DNA from: Lethocerus indicus
Taxonomy: Eukaryota > Arthropoda > Insecta > Hemiptera > Belostomatidae
Length of the DNA: 64,000 bases
Direction of reading: 5' to 3'
NCBI GenBank assembly: GCA_019843655.1
Contig: JACDQD010000001.1
Coordinates: 42,166,230 to 42,230,229, forward strand
Shown: positions 1-12,760 of the stretch, piece by piece
Layout: each line of letters starts with the position of its first letter
Numbering within the stretch: position 1 is the stretch's first letter
The notes under the pieces: model-generated
Database searches by the model: none
What the model was told of the DNA's origin: nothing
The model's input: only the letters and a program-made list of their open reading frames with translations
Made by a program: the position numbers and the translations under genes

Positions 1-1260
1 CGTTAATGGGTGGGACTTAGCCGCCTGGCTTATTAATATGGGGCTCCGTCCGGTGGCCGTACCCCCTTCGATTAATTTTATATGGCGTGCGTTCCTACCC
101 CCTATATGTTATTTTGTTTTTTCCCCCGCCTACTCCTTAGCGGCTTATGTCAGTTAAGGGGTGAAAAATTGAACGCTGTCGGGTTCATTCAGAGAAAGGG
201 TTATTTTTTATTACTTTACGATTGGAGTGCCCAATCTTCATATCCTGTCTTCTTTATACATTATTGTTTTTATCAATTACTAATACATGCGCATAAAGAG
301 GCTAGTACCCTATTGCGTTATATCAATAAAGAGTTAAAAATGGTTACTATAAAAAACCGAAGGTTTCCGTGACTAGAACTTGAATTATCACTAACTCCCT
401 GTGGGATCACGTAATACTGTGGACAGAAACTCGGGTCTTATTATCGGGTACTGATAATTCGGTAATTACATAATGTGGTATGATTATGGTAGGGGTCGCC
501 TAGCCACGGTTATAAGCCTAACACGAATTATACCTAAAATATTGACAATAAGATCTATTTAAATGCGTAGTTTACATTCTGGATATCCATTTGGAGTCCC
601 TCGGTGTTATCTGGGATCAGGCGGTAATGAATTCAAATATGCAATTGGAGGAAAATTCGGGAATCGATCGGGACCTGGCATAGTTTAACGCTTAGAGTGG
701 CATTAACGCCCCGTCCCGAATTCAGAATTACTAATTTAAACCGACGGAATGCTTCCTATGATGGCGAGACACCGCTGCCCGCCGGGGCCGAGACTAATGG
801 TTGATGAAGAATCGCCCCATAAGAAAAAAGTCATTTAGAGATTTGATCGTTTTCGCTTCATTTCGGATAAATCACAAAATAGACGTGTACGCTTGTGTAA
901 TCCAGTACACGACATATTATTGTGACAAATTCGTTTGAAATATTCCGATCGATAATTGATAAATTCATATTTATCGCATTCATCAAAAAACTAAAGTAAA
1001 CCCGCCTTTATCCTATGGATCCATCAGTTTCTCCGAATCCTGTAACGTTGACTAGCTGTTACCGAGATCTGTCGGAGTGCGATGTTGGCGTGGGAAACCA
1101 CGCGTGAATACATTACTGGGAGCCTGGGGAGCATTAGACTTTAATTAACTAAGGAATTCTAATAGCCAGTCTAACTGGTCCTGGAACGGAGACGGGTTTC
1201 GGAGCCCCTGCTTGAATATTTTCTTACGATTTGTGACCCTGAAACTAAAATTAGAACACT
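1..1260. other. intergenic, no feature recognised
   Basis: Only one reading frame of about 100 codons (82-372), without a recognisable domain. No repeat shared with the rest of the window was noticed. Confidence 0.5.
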
Positions 1261-1271
1261 GCTTTTATCAT

Positions 1272-1383
1272 AGATTTCGTGTGTTTCTGTCTCCTCTCGC
1301 TGGTTTGGTCTTTTGGTAGACCGGTTTTGGCTTCTCGCCATCTTCAGTAGCGGTGTTAGTCACTTTGGATGTTTTTTAGGTAT
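1272..1383 (-). mobile_element. PLE terminal-block relic with decayed hammerhead
   Basis: The reverse complement matches the block found complete at about 35440-35580, from the AACATCCAAAGTG segment through the hammerhead to GAGAGGAGACAG. In the ribozyme region (1315-1351) the CTGAAGA core is kept, but the G of the GAAA box is A and stem I is imperfect (GCTA against TACC). A decayed PLE end. Confidence 0.7.
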
Positions 1384-1384
1384 C

Positions 1385-1550
1385 TAGTTAATCGGTGCAA
1401 GTGCATCCAACGAACATTAGTCATGTTCATTTCCGCACCAAACTCAGGGGGGCACTAGTTAATTGGTGCAAATGAACCCAACGAACTTTAGTTAAGTACA
1501 TTTTCGCACCACACTCAGGAAGGCGCTGGTTTACCAGTGGAAGTACACCC
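1385..1550 (-). repeat. 70-bp repeat, about 2.3 units
   Basis: Two full units and part of a third, about 71 bases apart. In reverse complement they match the 70-bp units at 14521-15009 (for example CTGAGTGTGGTGCG and AACTAAAGTTCGTTGG). They lie directly beside the PLE block. Confidence 0.8.
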
Positions 1551-1552
1551 AG

Positions 1553-1868
1553 TACAAGTGACAGTACAAGCGACACACTACAAGCGACACAGTACAAGCG
1601 ACACAGTACAAGCGACACAGTACAAGCGACACAGTACAAGCGACACAGTACAAGCGACACAGTACAAGCGACACAGTACAAGCGACACAGTACAAGCGAC
1701 ACAGTACAAGCGACACAGTACAAGCGACACAGTACAAGCGACACAGTACAAGCGACACAGTACAAGCGACACAGTACAAGCGACACAGTACAAGCGACAC
1801 AGTACAAGCGACACAGTACAAGCGACACAGTACAAGCGACAGTACAAGTGACACAGTGTAGTGAGGAT
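1553..1868 (+). repeat. 14-bp tandem array (ACAGTACAAGCGAC)
   Basis: About 20 almost perfect copies of a 14-base unit. Three units equal 42 bases and the unit has no stop in several frames, so long frames appear on both strands; they are not genes. The right edge reads AGTACAAGTGACACAGTG then TAGTGAGGAT, close to the start of the PLE terminal block at 15860-15890, so the array looks like an expansion of that sequence. Confidence 0.85.
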
Positions 1869-2980
1869 TAATATTTCTTCTTCTATCCTAAGTCCTGAGT
1901 CATTAGGATTCGGCTACGGCATTCGGCTATTCAGCACGCTGGAATATTCAAGAATATTTATACGCTGCAAACCCTTTGTATCGCTGGTTAAACTAGTGGA
2001 ACGGTTGAAATAATGGGAATGGTATTTTGCTCGGAGAAACGTGCCCCGTTTCATTTTGTACAACATTTTTGTTCCAATTGCGCTTTGTTCCAATGTACTC
2101 TTATAGAGCGTACTTTTCTCTCGATTATTATTTGGTTTCAACTAGGGCTAAACATAGGCTTCCGTATTTCCTAAATAAACTCACTTCAAAATATACTTTT
2201 TCAGAGCGTTTTACTGCCCGTTGGTCCCGAGCGTGCTTTCGGTTTTCCCAAATGAATCTTTAGAAAACGCGGTACTGAACCCCGATCGTATTCCCGGTCC
2301 TAATGTGGGTCTCTTCCCTGGGAACAAATGGGTACCGCCTCTTCCCGTCCCCCTATTCACAAATTAACGCAGTAATGAGGCAATAAATATGTAAAGCTCC
2401 GGCGGTGGTAACGATGTGCAAATTTTTTTATTATTAAAGCCGAGAAAGGGTGGATGGTTGGAGTGGAGGGGCTAAGGACAATTCTAATGGGTCCAGAATA
2501 TAGGATGGCCCCAATTTTGAACAACAGCGAATAATATAAACTCGCGAAATATCATGGAAAAATATTCGGTTTATTGGTCGACAACCGACGCCTCTGTTAA
2601 CACGCTCCGAATATTTAATTACTAAAATTTTATATATTGCGATTCGAATAGAAGTCCTCAAAATAAAACTCGTGTAGTTTAGGGCGAAATAAGCAAGTAG
2701 AAACAGAACGAAAAGTAATTTCTCAATAAATTTATTTCAAACATTTTTCAATGTCCTGAACAGGAACATATCTCGGATGCATCGGAGGCCTATTTTTAAG
2801 AAGCTATACACGATCGAAACCTATTCGAGACAGGGTTTATTATCCGTCGGGAAATTTTGAAATTGAACAATACTTGTAATGTTCTGTTTTATATATCTTT
2901 TTTCTTTATTGTACAATCGACCATTTATCGTTAATAAGTACAATTATTGGAATGTTGTTTATGGCTTCTGTCAACTCATA

Positions 2981-3135
2981 AAGTAGCCACCCAGAGGTGC
3001 CACTTTTGACATGTATCCGGGTGACAGACCGTGGCGATCTCTAGTCACCAGTGGCGTATAAGCTGTCGTGGGCCATTTTAGTAATGGCCTTTATAGTTCT
3101 AATATACGTTTTAAGTCGATTCTTGTGAGTCGTCT
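2981..3135 (+). repeat. dispersed repeat, copy 1
   Basis: Begins GTAGCCACCCAGAGG, then CCACTTTTGACATG, GATCTCTAG and TTTTAGTAATGGCC. The same ordered blocks recur at 10290-10375, 11928-11995, 41373-41500 and 44411-44480, all in + orientation. Class unknown; no terminal inverted repeats or coding seen. Confidence 0.6.
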
Positions 3136-6100
3136 ATGGAGATAGTGTCGAGGAATGCTGAATTTTTGTGTTCTGACCCTGGCCTCCGATGCGCGAATTA
3201 TTATAAAACGTCGGACGAATCGTCCTAGTCAAGAGCCAACGCTCCACGGCAGAGTGATTGTTAACTGGGACCGGTCGGCCAGATTTGGGTATGTGGTGTG
3301 TTACGGCAAACCCAATTGGGGTTTGCGTTCTCGGCTTTTCGCATTTCCGGGCCGACATATTAGCACCAACAGGTTGTCCGGCTCCCCATGCCAACCGCTC
3401 CCTTCTTCACTCCCTAACTCATCCAATAAACTCGTATGTAAATGGCCACTAACATTTTTAATTGAATTCTAAATAATTAAACGTTGGCGTTTCGATGCGG
3501 TTTCTCCGTGCTAAAAATGCGGGATGGAGCTGTTAGCTAATATTGCCGCCTGAAAGGAGGGCGAGTACTTTTAATTGCTCGAAGAATTGCTTTCCCGATA
3601 TAAAGTGGCCTCTCCGCCTTTCTCAAAGTGGCGAAATACCAATTATGAGGAAAGCCGAAAGGAGATGCACACATGGATAGCGAATCGCTACATGGTTCGA
3701 GGCCTGTTAACTGCGGATTTCTTTATCACTCGGGATTTTAAAATAACAATATCGTATAACATAATTCGCCGAAAATCAAATTTTAACTTATAAAAATAAT
3801 CTGGTATAAGTGGTCCTGGGTATGATCAAATCTTGGAATCTGAGTAGCTTCTTGATTGATGAAGAAGCTGTTCCTCCAACAAGCTATCGAGATGGTTGAA
3901 TTATTAACATTTTTGAAACGAATGCTGCACGGTTTATTCATACACACTATCTTCAAACAAGACTTGATTTATGTTCCGAACCGGTTGAGCTGCACTCCGG
4001 CCGAGTTTAAATTCGTAAAAAGTAAATTTGGCGAAAATCCTTCTTTACATCTTCTATTGTCAGGGCCTGAATTTATGCTAAATTAAGTGTTCGTTCTAAA
4101 CGGATTATATTGAAGCAAAAAGGATGAGAACAGCTTCAATAACATGCACGATAGGGCATGTAAACCACATTGCTTATTCCCTAGTTAAGTATGGAAAATT
4201 ATTTTTCCATTTTTTCCATTTATTTTTCCTGCATTATTTTTTCAACAGCCTCATATTCCTTGTTGGTAAAGAGTTCAATTCCATTGCCTCAGTCGTATCA
4301 CAAAAGTACAAAGTTGTGCAGTACCGAAAATATTTCTTTTATCGACTAACAGGAACGCGAATTTAATAAATCGGTATCGGGTAAAGGTGAGTTGGACATT
4401 TAGTGGCTGTGGTGGTGGGGCTTAAAGCTCACAATTAGGAGGGGGCCCTCGGCCCAACCTTGGCAACCAAGTTTCCGACTTCCAATTTCAACTTCTTCAA
4501 GTTTTAATGTTCCCACCAATTGGCCAAAGAAATCTTTGTCACCGGAGACCGGGCCGCAGTTCTACGGGCCCGTATGGCCGTTACGCCGGCCTTGTTGCAC
4601 GTCCCCGGCCAAAACAAAACCAGCTTTTATTCCTTCCTCCTCCTTTTCTCGCACCGTATATTTACTCAAGATTTAAAAATTCTTGTGTCGTGAAACCCTT
4701 ATAAAAGCCTCATATTATTAATGAAAACCTCCATCTGTTTACCTGTTACAAAAATGGGTTTAAAAGTGGGTATTCAACACAACATTTATCTTAAAAAGTA
4801 CTTTTTCGAAGTGAAACCCTTGGCTTGGACTAGACGTTTATGCATCGTTTGAAGCCGAACTCGTCATAACAATTGTCAAACACTGCAAAGACAGGTGCAC
4901 GTATGCAAATTTTGTACTTCTGTTAAATCAACCGTGGAGGGCGGAACGAAAATAAATTCGAACGGAATTCAAAGCGATATGTTTCATTTAAATGAAAAAT
5001 CAAAGGAAAAATTCTGCCTGGGGCGATAATATAGAAAATGGTAGAGAAAATATGCGCGAAAGAAATTGCTCGGAGTTTATTTTCTGGCTCGGGCGCACGC
5101 ACAGATTAGTCAACGACAATGCTTCACTCGAAAACTGTACCACCGATGTTAATCACACGGCCGTATTCAAACATTGCCACTGGGTTTTTTCAAATGACAC
5201 CGTTTCCTTATGTCATTTCCTTATCTGAAGTAGTTTTCCCACATATTACACCGGTTACAGGCCTCCTCAGTGTAATAATCGACGGTGTAAGACCAATTAA
5301 TACGGGCTGTGTCAACAATAAAATCTTAAAATTTATAATTCGACGAAACAATTATACCGTTATGGCAACTCTCGCAGACCACCAAAAAGATATTCCAAAT
5401 TGATTTCTTAGGAAGATTGGGCCTTTTCGCGTACCTAGATAGATGATTATTTCAAAACGCAAGTTTTTGTATTCGTACGATTTAACGGGAAACTTACCTA
5501 AACACTTGTCTGCACTGTCATTAAATATAATTTTAAATTAAATATAATTATAGCCGTTACTTAAAATAATTTAAAAAAAATATATAGTACCTGTGGTTCC
5601 GAAATATTAGCTTCAATATCGGAATGATGGCGGTCTTAGACGGCCTCGATTTTGACAAACTCTGAACTTTGTAAATGCATTGAGTATACTATTGTTTGCA
5701 AAGATGATGATCTCGCCGAAATTGCCATTCAGAACACGGAGCTACAACCGGCCGTCATGTGCGCGCGACACGAGGCACACGATGTCGACAAGACACCCCT
5801 GATCAACCAACAATCAATCCGAGCCCAGAACAACTCAAAAATATTCTCTGACCTCCGGTCTGTGTTGTCCAATTATTATTAGAGTGTCAATACACAATTA
5901 ACTTAAAGGCAACTATACGTTAAAGGTTCTTTATCACATGGTCTGTCAAAAAATAATAATTTTTAATTTTTACAAACAATCCGCTTAAAACGTAAATTAG
6001 GGATATTGTTGAAGCCGTTATTAAAACGGATGTTTAAAATCACAACGTTCACCACGACCTCAACATACCGACACTTAATGAATCAATAAAATCCCGGTTC

Positions 6101-8024
6101 CTAAAGTTTCATTCCCGTCTCACTTCTCGTCCTAATTCACTGGTTGATATCCCCCCTCCTCTATTACCCATCCAATTATCCACTTTATTAAGAGTGAAAA
6201 TGCGAGGTAAAAAAGCGTGTCGTCGGGAAGCACTCGGGGCCTCCCGAAAACCCATTAACAGCTCATTTTTATGGAGCCTTTCTGAAAAGCCAAGAGATTT
6301 CGGGGATAATCTGTAACGTCCGAAATTAGACAATTTCCAAGTGCCGCATATCGAAGTGGCTATTGTGCTTAACACGAGATTAAGTTATTTTTATAATTCA
6401 CCCAACTAAATCTAGAGACCGCGTAAAGCTATTGGGGACTCTCCAGCATACTGTTGAAATATATATCTGTATCCAAAACCGGTCTAGGATATGACTAAAC
6501 GAACGAGTGGACATAGAAGAAACAGGTATTCGAAACTAAAACATAAAAGAGCGTAATATAGAGTGCATGGTTTATTAGTAATAATAGTTTTTAATTATAA
6601 TGATTCGTAATAATGTTTTTGGAATCAACAAAAACAGCCATGTCATGTGTATTGTTTGTGTTACGGAATATCAACACTTACATTATCCGTCTCTACAATG
6701 TATGCTAAACTCACTGACGTCGGACGGTCAGAGGGCTAGTGTAGATCATCTTGTTATAAGTGAACGCGGCATAACGAGTATACTACGCCCACACTAAATG
6801 CAAGTTACAAAGGTTTAGTTTCTGAGCCTTACCATCCGCTTAATTCACTGTTCTTTTACTGTTAACCTCCCTCCAAGCCTTATAGTTCAAAGTGTTCCGT
6901 GTTCCCACAAAGTTCGAAGACCACTGGTCTACCGGTACAGAAGAAAATAGGCCGACCCGAGGTCGGACCAACCTTAATACAGCATTATTTATTCTGGCCG
7001 CAAAATATGTGATACATTCAGGATGACTCAGCCAGTAATTTGTTTCCCTAAAAACTAGCGCTATGGCGGTTTTTCGGGTTTGGGTTGGGTGGTGGCAGCG
7101 GTGGGCTGGAGGAGGGGGCAGAAGAATGGGTTCGCCGCAAGACAAACTAGGCCCGTCGTAAATTTGGTCGAGTGATTTATGCCCCCGCTGTCCTCCTTTA
7201 TTGTTTCAGATAATACGAGCTCAGTATGAGCTGGTATTAGATCGGAGCAAGCTCCGAGTTCCTACACGATACCGGACCGGACTCCGGAGGAGGGGGCCGA
7301 TAGTGAACATTTTCCGGATATTCTGTACTCGGCCATAAGTTTGGATACGTACCGATACCTGGTACATCGTACGGTACTTACTCGATTACGTCGACGTATG
7401 GAGTAATTGAAGAATGACATAAAAATATGCCGGAGACATTGAGGATTAGTGGACAAAAATTCGGTCCTCCGGCGAAGGATCGAAGGTTTCCTGAAACTCC
7501 AGTAGAACTCTCCACAGTACCTAAATAAATTTACAGTGTCCAAAGAAATTTTTCGACGAAGTTGTTTTCAGAAAACGGAAAGTCTAGTTGCGAATGCGCC
7601 TCCCCTCGCATCCCACTTTTATAAGGACAGTTTATCTGTTTTTTTTCGCCCGTTATATTTATCGATATTTTATTCCTCGCAGTATGAATTTCAGTTGTTA
7701 ATTATGCAATCAACATGCGGGAGGCTTAATAATTTCTCGCCCACAATTAGAATCCGTCCGGGGCGATTAGGGGCACGCGAACCTGTTCAACACGTGAGGG
7801 GGGAAAATCGTCTGAATTACAAATTTTTATTTTATGCACCCGGCTCTGCACCCGACCAACGACAGAGCGATATTCCCAGTCCTATATCGGACACTCGAGA
7901 AACTTATTGTTTGTTTCTCATAGGGAAAATTTTACGTTTTACTCGTTTTCTTCAATAATTTTCGTATAATATAAATAACGATTTATCGTTATTGTATTTT
8001 ATTTATGTATTGTTTAGCGACTAC

Positions 8025-8075
8025 AATTTTTAAAATTATATTTAGTGACACAAATGTACTTTTGACGAAGAATCA
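8025..8075 (+). repeat. short dispersed repeat shared with 12690-12760
   Basis: A TTTTTAAAATTATATTTAGT block, then CACAAATGTAC and TTTGACG, is shared with 12690-12760. The second copy has a short insertion and continues into a GATGGCACT segment of the dispersed-repeat family. Confidence 0.5.
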
Positions 8076-9202
8076 ATTCACCGCTGATAGTGTATGATCT
8101 GTTGTCGGTACAATAAACTGGGAATGATGAACGTACTATAAAAGTTTCGGGATTCATCGGGGTCTTCTCGGCCGCAAGACTCAACGGGAATAAATAGCGG
8201 AGCGATAGATCAAACGGGATTAATGGTCGGGGCCCCGTCCACAAACTGGCCTCGAAACGAAAAAAAAAACCGACCCCAGAAAATAAAAGGAGCATTCCTA
8301 CAGAACGGTTTAATTGAATGTGCCGCCCCCCCCCCCCAACGCGTTTACGATAACACCCAATAGAACAAATAAAATTATACCCGCTGCCCGGCCTTTTAAA
8401 TTAGCCCCCATATCCCTTTACCCTTTTCCTATTCGTCTACTCCACTATTGCGAAATGAAACTCTTTTTTTAATTCCCACCATCCCTTTTTATTTTCCCCG
8501 GCCTAATTTTATCGCTCCTCGACGAGAAGATTAAAACGAGGGGAAAAAACCGGTGTAATCCGGACCGTTTATCTTCTAATTTCCGCGGTGTCCGGCGCTC
8601 TCAAAACGGAAAATAAAAATACGATTTTCCCTTTCACGTGGCTGTCGAACGGTAGACGTTAAAGGGGAATAATGAGATTTTAACGTGAAACAAACCTCGC
8701 AGCGATGTGTATTCCCGTTTAAAACTTGTTTTCATTAATCCGACGGTATTTAAAAGAAATCATATCCTATTTAAGACGTCTGTCCAGGATTTAGGATATC
8801 GTGACCAGTGCGAATTTTTGTCCCCACTGATTTTGTCCCAACCCCATGTTTGTAACCGCAGGATCCGTTCCGATCGGTACTTAAATCTTGATCAGTTTAA
8901 ATCGAGTCGGGGGCTTAATTTAAGTTGAAATTTTTGTGCCCGACTGGTATCCGAGGTCGAAGTCCAACGGGGTATCGGAGTACCCAATCTGGTTTTTGGT
9001 TTTGTCACGACGTGGCCGCAAAAATCCGGAGTATCACCTAGGGGCTTACACGGGAGTAAGTAGAAGTGGTTAAAAAAAGAAAAAGTAAGGTGAGGGCATA
9101 TATCGAGAAGGAATTAACGGAAGGAGGGGTGTGGCCCCCTGGGTTCTGAGCCAACCGGTTCTACTCATCCTCCAGTCGACCCCCCGGACGATTAATCGAC
9201 CG

Positions 9203-9238
9203 ATTACATATATACATCGAATGATGTATATATGTAAT
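9203..9238. repeat. 16-bp perfect inverted repeat with 4-base spacer
   Basis: Arms ATTACATATATACATC and its reverse complement are separated by GAAT. It could form a hairpin; it has no gene context. Confidence 0.7.
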
Positions 9239-10289
9239 TGAATGAATTTAAGTCCTTCGGCTGGTATCATACCTATATTCGACCCGGTTCAAAACATCTC
9301 CAGGAGGTTCGAAGTAGAATCTTTTTTTTTTTTTAATTAGGTTAATAGTCGGTACAATAGCCGGCTAAAAAATATTTACCATCAGATAGAATACTTATAC
9401 TATTAACAGCCGAGCATCGGGAGGTTTTCGACCCAAGAACGGGTCCGGAACTCGTCGTCGACCCGACCGGAAGGGGGCCCGAACGGACTAAATTCAAAAC
9501 TCGATATCTCGGCCCCCCGGAAGTTCTCCGGAGTTAAGCCGTTCCCCGGCGGGGCCAGCCGATCCCGCGTTCGCAAACCGAAAACCGGGGTGATATCCGG
9601 AATCGCGTTAGCCCCGTAAATTACGTAACCCCGTTTTAAAATTTATTAGCGCCGGGTCCGAGAGGGCGAGGAGTGTTGGGGAGCAGGCGGTGTCATCCTT
9701 CATAAGTTGAACAAAAGCTTGTTTAAATGCATTGTTTCGAAACGACTCCCCGACTGGGTGTAGTATGCTAACAAGTCCCGAAGTTTGGTTACGTTTCCGC
9801 CGAGCGACTGGAAGAGGGAGGAAACGAGGGGGACGGCCACCCCTCATAAAATTATCCCGCGGTCCTAATTTTAAGTTGGCCCGCTGATCTTTGTAGCATT
9901 CCGCGCCGGCTCTCTCAGGCTCCCGATAAAAACTGCCCGTCCACTCCGGCTCAGCGTTCAATTTTAACGTCATCCGCCGGGTCACCGTTAATGAAAATTA
10001 CAAAGCTCTCGCCGGCCTTTGTCCTCGAAAGTGCAAGCTTTCGCGAACGAAACTGGGTGTGTCCTACTATCGACTGCCAAGTCGATCCGCCGACTTTTGA
10101 AAAATGACTTCAGCGGCAGCCGGGAAGTCGAACCCCAATCATCTAACTAGAAGAAGGTTCCGAAGTAAGCCCCAGGCGGGAGGCGACATTACGATGCGAG
10201 CGATGATGTTTCGGTGGTGCCCGCTAGTTCTATGCCGTATGTCGTCATCGGTTTCAATACAACTTTTTAGATTGCGAGTTTGTTGGCTA

Positions 10290-10375
10290 AGGTCAATTTT
10301 GATGTCCGTTTTAATAATGGCCTTAGTAATCCTAATTTAGGGTGCAACTTGATTCTTTTGAGTCGGGTATCGGAC
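10290..10375 (+). repeat. dispersed repeat, 3'-half copy
   Basis: Shares TCCGTTTTAATAATGGCC and the GATTCTTTTGAGTCG end with the second half of the copy at 2981-3135. Confidence 0.5.
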
Positions 10376-11927
10376 GACCGCGATACGATCCGTAAGGGAA
10401 TGAAAGACGGAGAGCCATTCTTTTGTCTCAGATATGGGGGTCAGTCCTAAGACGGAAAAAAGCTCGAACAGTCGGCGCCGCACCTGCTGCTGCTGCCGCC
10501 TTACGATATAATATTAATAATAATTTACGAATTACTAAATGAATCGAACTTTCAAAAGGCATATTTATCATCGTTCGGATATTTTAAGATACTAATTTTC
10601 AAAACCACTGACGACGGTAAATCGATTTCAATTACGAATAAGCTTAGACTTTGATTAAATTTCTAGCACTGAGCTGGCGGTGCTGGTGGCCGTATTAACG
10701 AGATGTCAAATAAATACCGCGGTCGATCGATCCGCTTTCATAGCGCCCTGTCGGAGCCTGTAACGCTATAAAATAAAAATAAATAAAATAAAATAAAGCG
10801 TCTATCGTTTATCTGGATTAACGCATTCGTAAAATTCTAAAAATCTGGCCGGGAGCGTGTAAAATGCTGATTCATGCCGATCTTCTATCGCATCCAATTA
10901 GGGCCGCCGCCGGATCGAACAAACACCTTTTAATTTAACCTCGGCACATCTTTTGTGATCTATGGTTCAGGTTTTTAGCGGGAAAAACTGACCTATATAA
11001 CGGAATCTGCACCGGAAACCGACCGGTTCACGAAATTTTGCTGCCAATCAGCTTTTTTTTAGTGGACCCGCTAGCGGACTGTCGTTGGGAGAAACCGCTC
11101 TAGATAAATTAAGCGAGCGATGATACTCCAGACAGTCGCGGGCAAAAATACTTTGTCGCCGTGCGGCCTTGTCCCGTGTGTTTGTAAACTAGGATAAATA
11201 ATGGAAGAAATTGAAAGCGTAGAATAGCACCGATAAAATAATATTTGTTTACTTAAATTAATTAACTCTTTGAAAATGCATCAAGGACTTTATTAGTAAT
11301 CCAGGACTGCCTAAATAGAGAAAGAAAACTTTTCCTGGCTCGGGAAAAACACCGTTGCCAAACTTTCAAACCCCAATTTTCCCAGCAGTTCCTGTTGTAC
11401 AGAAAAACTCGCCCCGCGTTTTAATTGAAGAAATATGGAAGGTATCGACTCTCGAGTCCGCCCAATAGAGCGGCCGGTGTTTCGATATTAATGTTTGTTT
11501 AGCACTCCCGCGGCCGGAAACACGCCGCCAGAATCCCCAAACGATGGATACCGTCATCGTAGAAACATCTTAACACAGATCGTTCCCACTCGGGAGCACC
11601 TAATTAATTAGCATAATTACCTAGAATTTTTAAAGTGCAATTGCATAATATTATGCGCAGTTAATAGTATTTCTGTTCGTTTTGTGGGTTTTTGAATGAT
11701 TTCGATGGCTTTCTTATCTTTTATGATCTATACACGGTCCTTGCGTCGAAATTAGGCTTTCCGTTGTCCCACAATATAGAACATTTCATTCCAAAAACTA
11801 AACGTATATAAAAATGATTTCATCCTTAAACTTTTTTTTAACCTTTTTTTTTTGTTTAATTTACGTTGAATGTTATAATTACGAATGCTGTATGTATTTT
11901 TTTTCACATGCATTTCATGATAAAAGG

Positions 11928-11995
11928 AACCACCCAAAGATGGCACTTTTGACACAAGAATAAATATGGTCCAAGGGCTAAGAAGATCTCTAGGC
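11928..11995 (+). repeat. dispersed repeat, copy 3
   Basis: Contains CCACCCAAAGATGGCAC, TTTTGACAC and AGATCTCTAGGCCAGC, the conserved blocks of the family at 2981, 41373 and 44411. It is followed by a G-run and a diverged tail resembling that at 44490-44540. Confidence 0.55.
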
Positions 11996-12689
11996 CAGCG
12001 GCATTTAAGCCTTCGCTTTGAGGGGGGGGGGTATAATGGTTAGGTAAGAGAGGAATGGGACTGAACGGGTGGATTAGGATGAGGAGAAAGGCGGGAGTGG
12101 AAATTCAGGAATCGGGATTTTGCGACTTATTCTTAACATTAAATTCGCCTTTTTCTCATTGATTTACCACATATACTGGAATAAAGGTCTAGTTACTCCA
12201 TCAAAGCAGCGTCTCCCTTTTTATTCTGAACTTTCCCCGCCCCTTCGGCCGTAAAGAGGTGAAATTTCTAAAGGGGGATTGGGTGGGTTAATGATGAAAA
12301 ATCTGGCATGATAACATTTAAACGCCCACCTATTAAGTTAGACAGCCCAGGTTTGACAAATTGACTTGATAGCTTGTAGTTTAGGCCTGACGCCGGGATT
12401 TATCGGGTTCGACTCGGGTAACCCCGATTTAAACCAACGAATACGCGAGGAAAAAATGTATGTTCCGTCCAGGGTTATTAATTTCCGAATTGTTCGACAG
12501 CAAGGGGGCACGGCCCCAGCCACAACTCGGAATCCGAAAACAATTCGTGGAACCGTTGTAATATGACGTTTGCAAAAACTAAAAAGCCGATTGAAATATG
12601 AACTCCAAACATTTAGATGTTGGACGGTTAGGCGGTGGTTTTCTGTCTAAACTCGCTCCCTTTTTTATTTTTATTTTAAGTCAGGGTTA

Positions 12690-12760
12690 CAATTTTAAAA
12701 ATTATATTTAGTGACAGTACGATTTGATAACACAAATGTACATTTGACGGAGAATCCACC
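12690..12760 (+). repeat. short dispersed repeat, second copy
   Basis: Partner of 8025-8075, with a short insertion after the TTTAGTGACA block. Confidence 0.5.

Noticed and set aside
1427..1854. Overlapping frames on both strands with CRLYCVACTVSLVL-like repeats
   Set aside because: They are translations of a 14-bp tandem array with no stop codon, not proteins.
7536..7958. 140-codon frame on the plus strand
   Set aside because: No recognisable domain or conserved pattern.
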